64,000 bases of DNA from the NCBI GenBank assembly GCA_903832085.1, contig CAIKZZ010000039.1, positions 1-64,000 of the forward strand, given 5' to 3'. This document shows positions 63,724 through 64,000 of the stretch, piece by piece. Numbering within the stretch: the stretch's first letter is position 1; every line of letters starts with the position of its first letter. The DNA comes from an uncultured Pseudomonadota bacterium. Its GTDB lineage: Bacteria > Pseudomonadota > Gammaproteobacteria > Steroidobacterales > Steroidobacteraceae. The position numbers were made by a program, and so were the translations under genes. The notes under the pieces were generated by a model that was not told the origin of the DNA, did not search any database, and was given only the letters and a program-made list of their open reading frames with translations.

Positions 63724-64000
63724 TTATAGGGCGCGCGCTGCGACTAAGACTGCTTCAGCGTGACCATCGACTTTGACTTTGCGCCATTCACTACGCAGGA
63801 TGCCCGCCGCATCGAGCAAAAATGTGCTGCGCTCAACACCCATGTACTTTTTACCGTACATGCTTTTTTCCTTAATCACATCGAATAGTAGGCAGACCAG
63901 TCGATCGGTATCTGCCAACAGCTCAAACGGAAAGCGGAATTTTTCTTTAAACTTAAGGTGCGATGCCACGCTGTCTGGCGAGACACCCACGATCACGGTA
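63724..64000 (-). CDS. bcp: Thioredoxin-dependent peroxiredoxin (Bcp/PrxQ), partial
   Basis: Only the C-terminal 90 or so residues are in the window; the gene enters from the right edge. VIVGVSPDSVASHLKFKEKFRFPFELLADTDR and the KKYMGVERSTFLLDAAGILRSEWRKVKVDGHAEAVL end match Bcp peroxidases, which reduce hydroperoxides. The catalytic cysteines would lie beyond the edge. The stop is 9 bp before the PhoH-like gene, so these two are likely co-transcribed. Confidence 0.9.
   Translation of the reverse strand, partial: TVIVGVSPDSVASHLKFKEKFRFPFELLADTDRLVCLLFDVIKEKSMYGKKYMGVERSTFLLDAAGILRSEWRKVKVDGHAEAVLVAARAL

Noticed and set aside
1-64000. CRISPR array, prophage or integrative element in the accessory region
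   Set aside because: No regularly spaced repeats, integrase, phage structural genes or flanking tRNA were seen. The accessory genes look like ordinary catabolic genes.

Overview
The window is a 64 kb chromosomal piece from a Gram-negative bacterium. Several features point to a gammaproteobacterium from the deep-branching part of the class (Xanthomonadales/Nevskiales/Steroidobacter-like): the gene orders trpS-scpA-scpB-rluB, divergent ubiG/gyrA, pheA-aroA-cmk-rpsA-ihfB-lapB and mlaFEDCB, a SUF operon with sufU and sufT, and a long TonB-dependent receptor. This assignment rests on gene content and order only. No rRNA, tRNA or CRISPR array was seen.

Layout. (1) 1-490: the end of an IS3-family element, inserted in an oligopeptide-binding-protein gene of which only the C-terminal end is visible. 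(2) 0.5-9.9 kb: housekeeping genes, namely a lipoprotein PPIase, BolA, YciI, YciB, YciO, an M50 protease, trpS, scpAB, rluB, yciK, a squalene/phytoene synthase-like protein and ubiG. (3) 10.1-20.7 kb: a same-strand run gyrA, pheA, aroA, cmk, rpsA, ihfB, lapB, galU. serC and lapA, often found in this neighbourhood, are not here. (4) 20.8-29.4 kb: prc, a small membrane protein, a Gfo/Idh oxidoreductase, a four-gene minus-strand cluster (unknown membrane protein, 2OG-Fe(II) oxygenase, CNT nucleoside transporter, TPR protein), truC and an FMN split-barrel protein. (5) 29.6-48.1 kb: an accessory catabolic region with an exported amidohydrolase, an orphan hybrid histidine kinase, a VOC protein, two ammonia-lyase-like proteins, an MFS transporter, a TonB-dependent receptor, both subunits of a TTQ aralkylamine dehydrogenase, Ohr, a NUDIX protein and PutA. 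(6) 48.1-55.3 kb: a SUF iron-sulfur operon headed by an Rrf2 regulator, with a visible operator/promoter, and ending in sufT, a Rieske protein and sixA. (7) 55.4-64 kb: a class I aldolase translationally coupled to mlaFEDCB, then mlaA, bepA, a PIN-PhoH ATPase and a partial bcp.

The most unusual part is 34.7-43.7 kb. Both histidine/phenylalanine ammonia-lyase homologues lack the Ala-Ser-Gly triad that forms the MIO electrophile. In the first it is removed cleanly as three codons; in the second it is replaced. They sit with an outer-membrane receptor, an inner-membrane transporter and a periplasmic TTQ amine dehydrogenase that lacks its usual maturation genes. A working hypothesis is an uptake and conversion locus for an aromatic amine, amino acid or related compound, using ammonia-lyase folds for non-MIO chemistry or binding.

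Other anomalies: a RluB homologue with the catalytic Asp replaced by Ala, a TrpRS with a [4Fe-4S]-type four-cysteine motif and a large insertion, and an MlaA without a lipobox.
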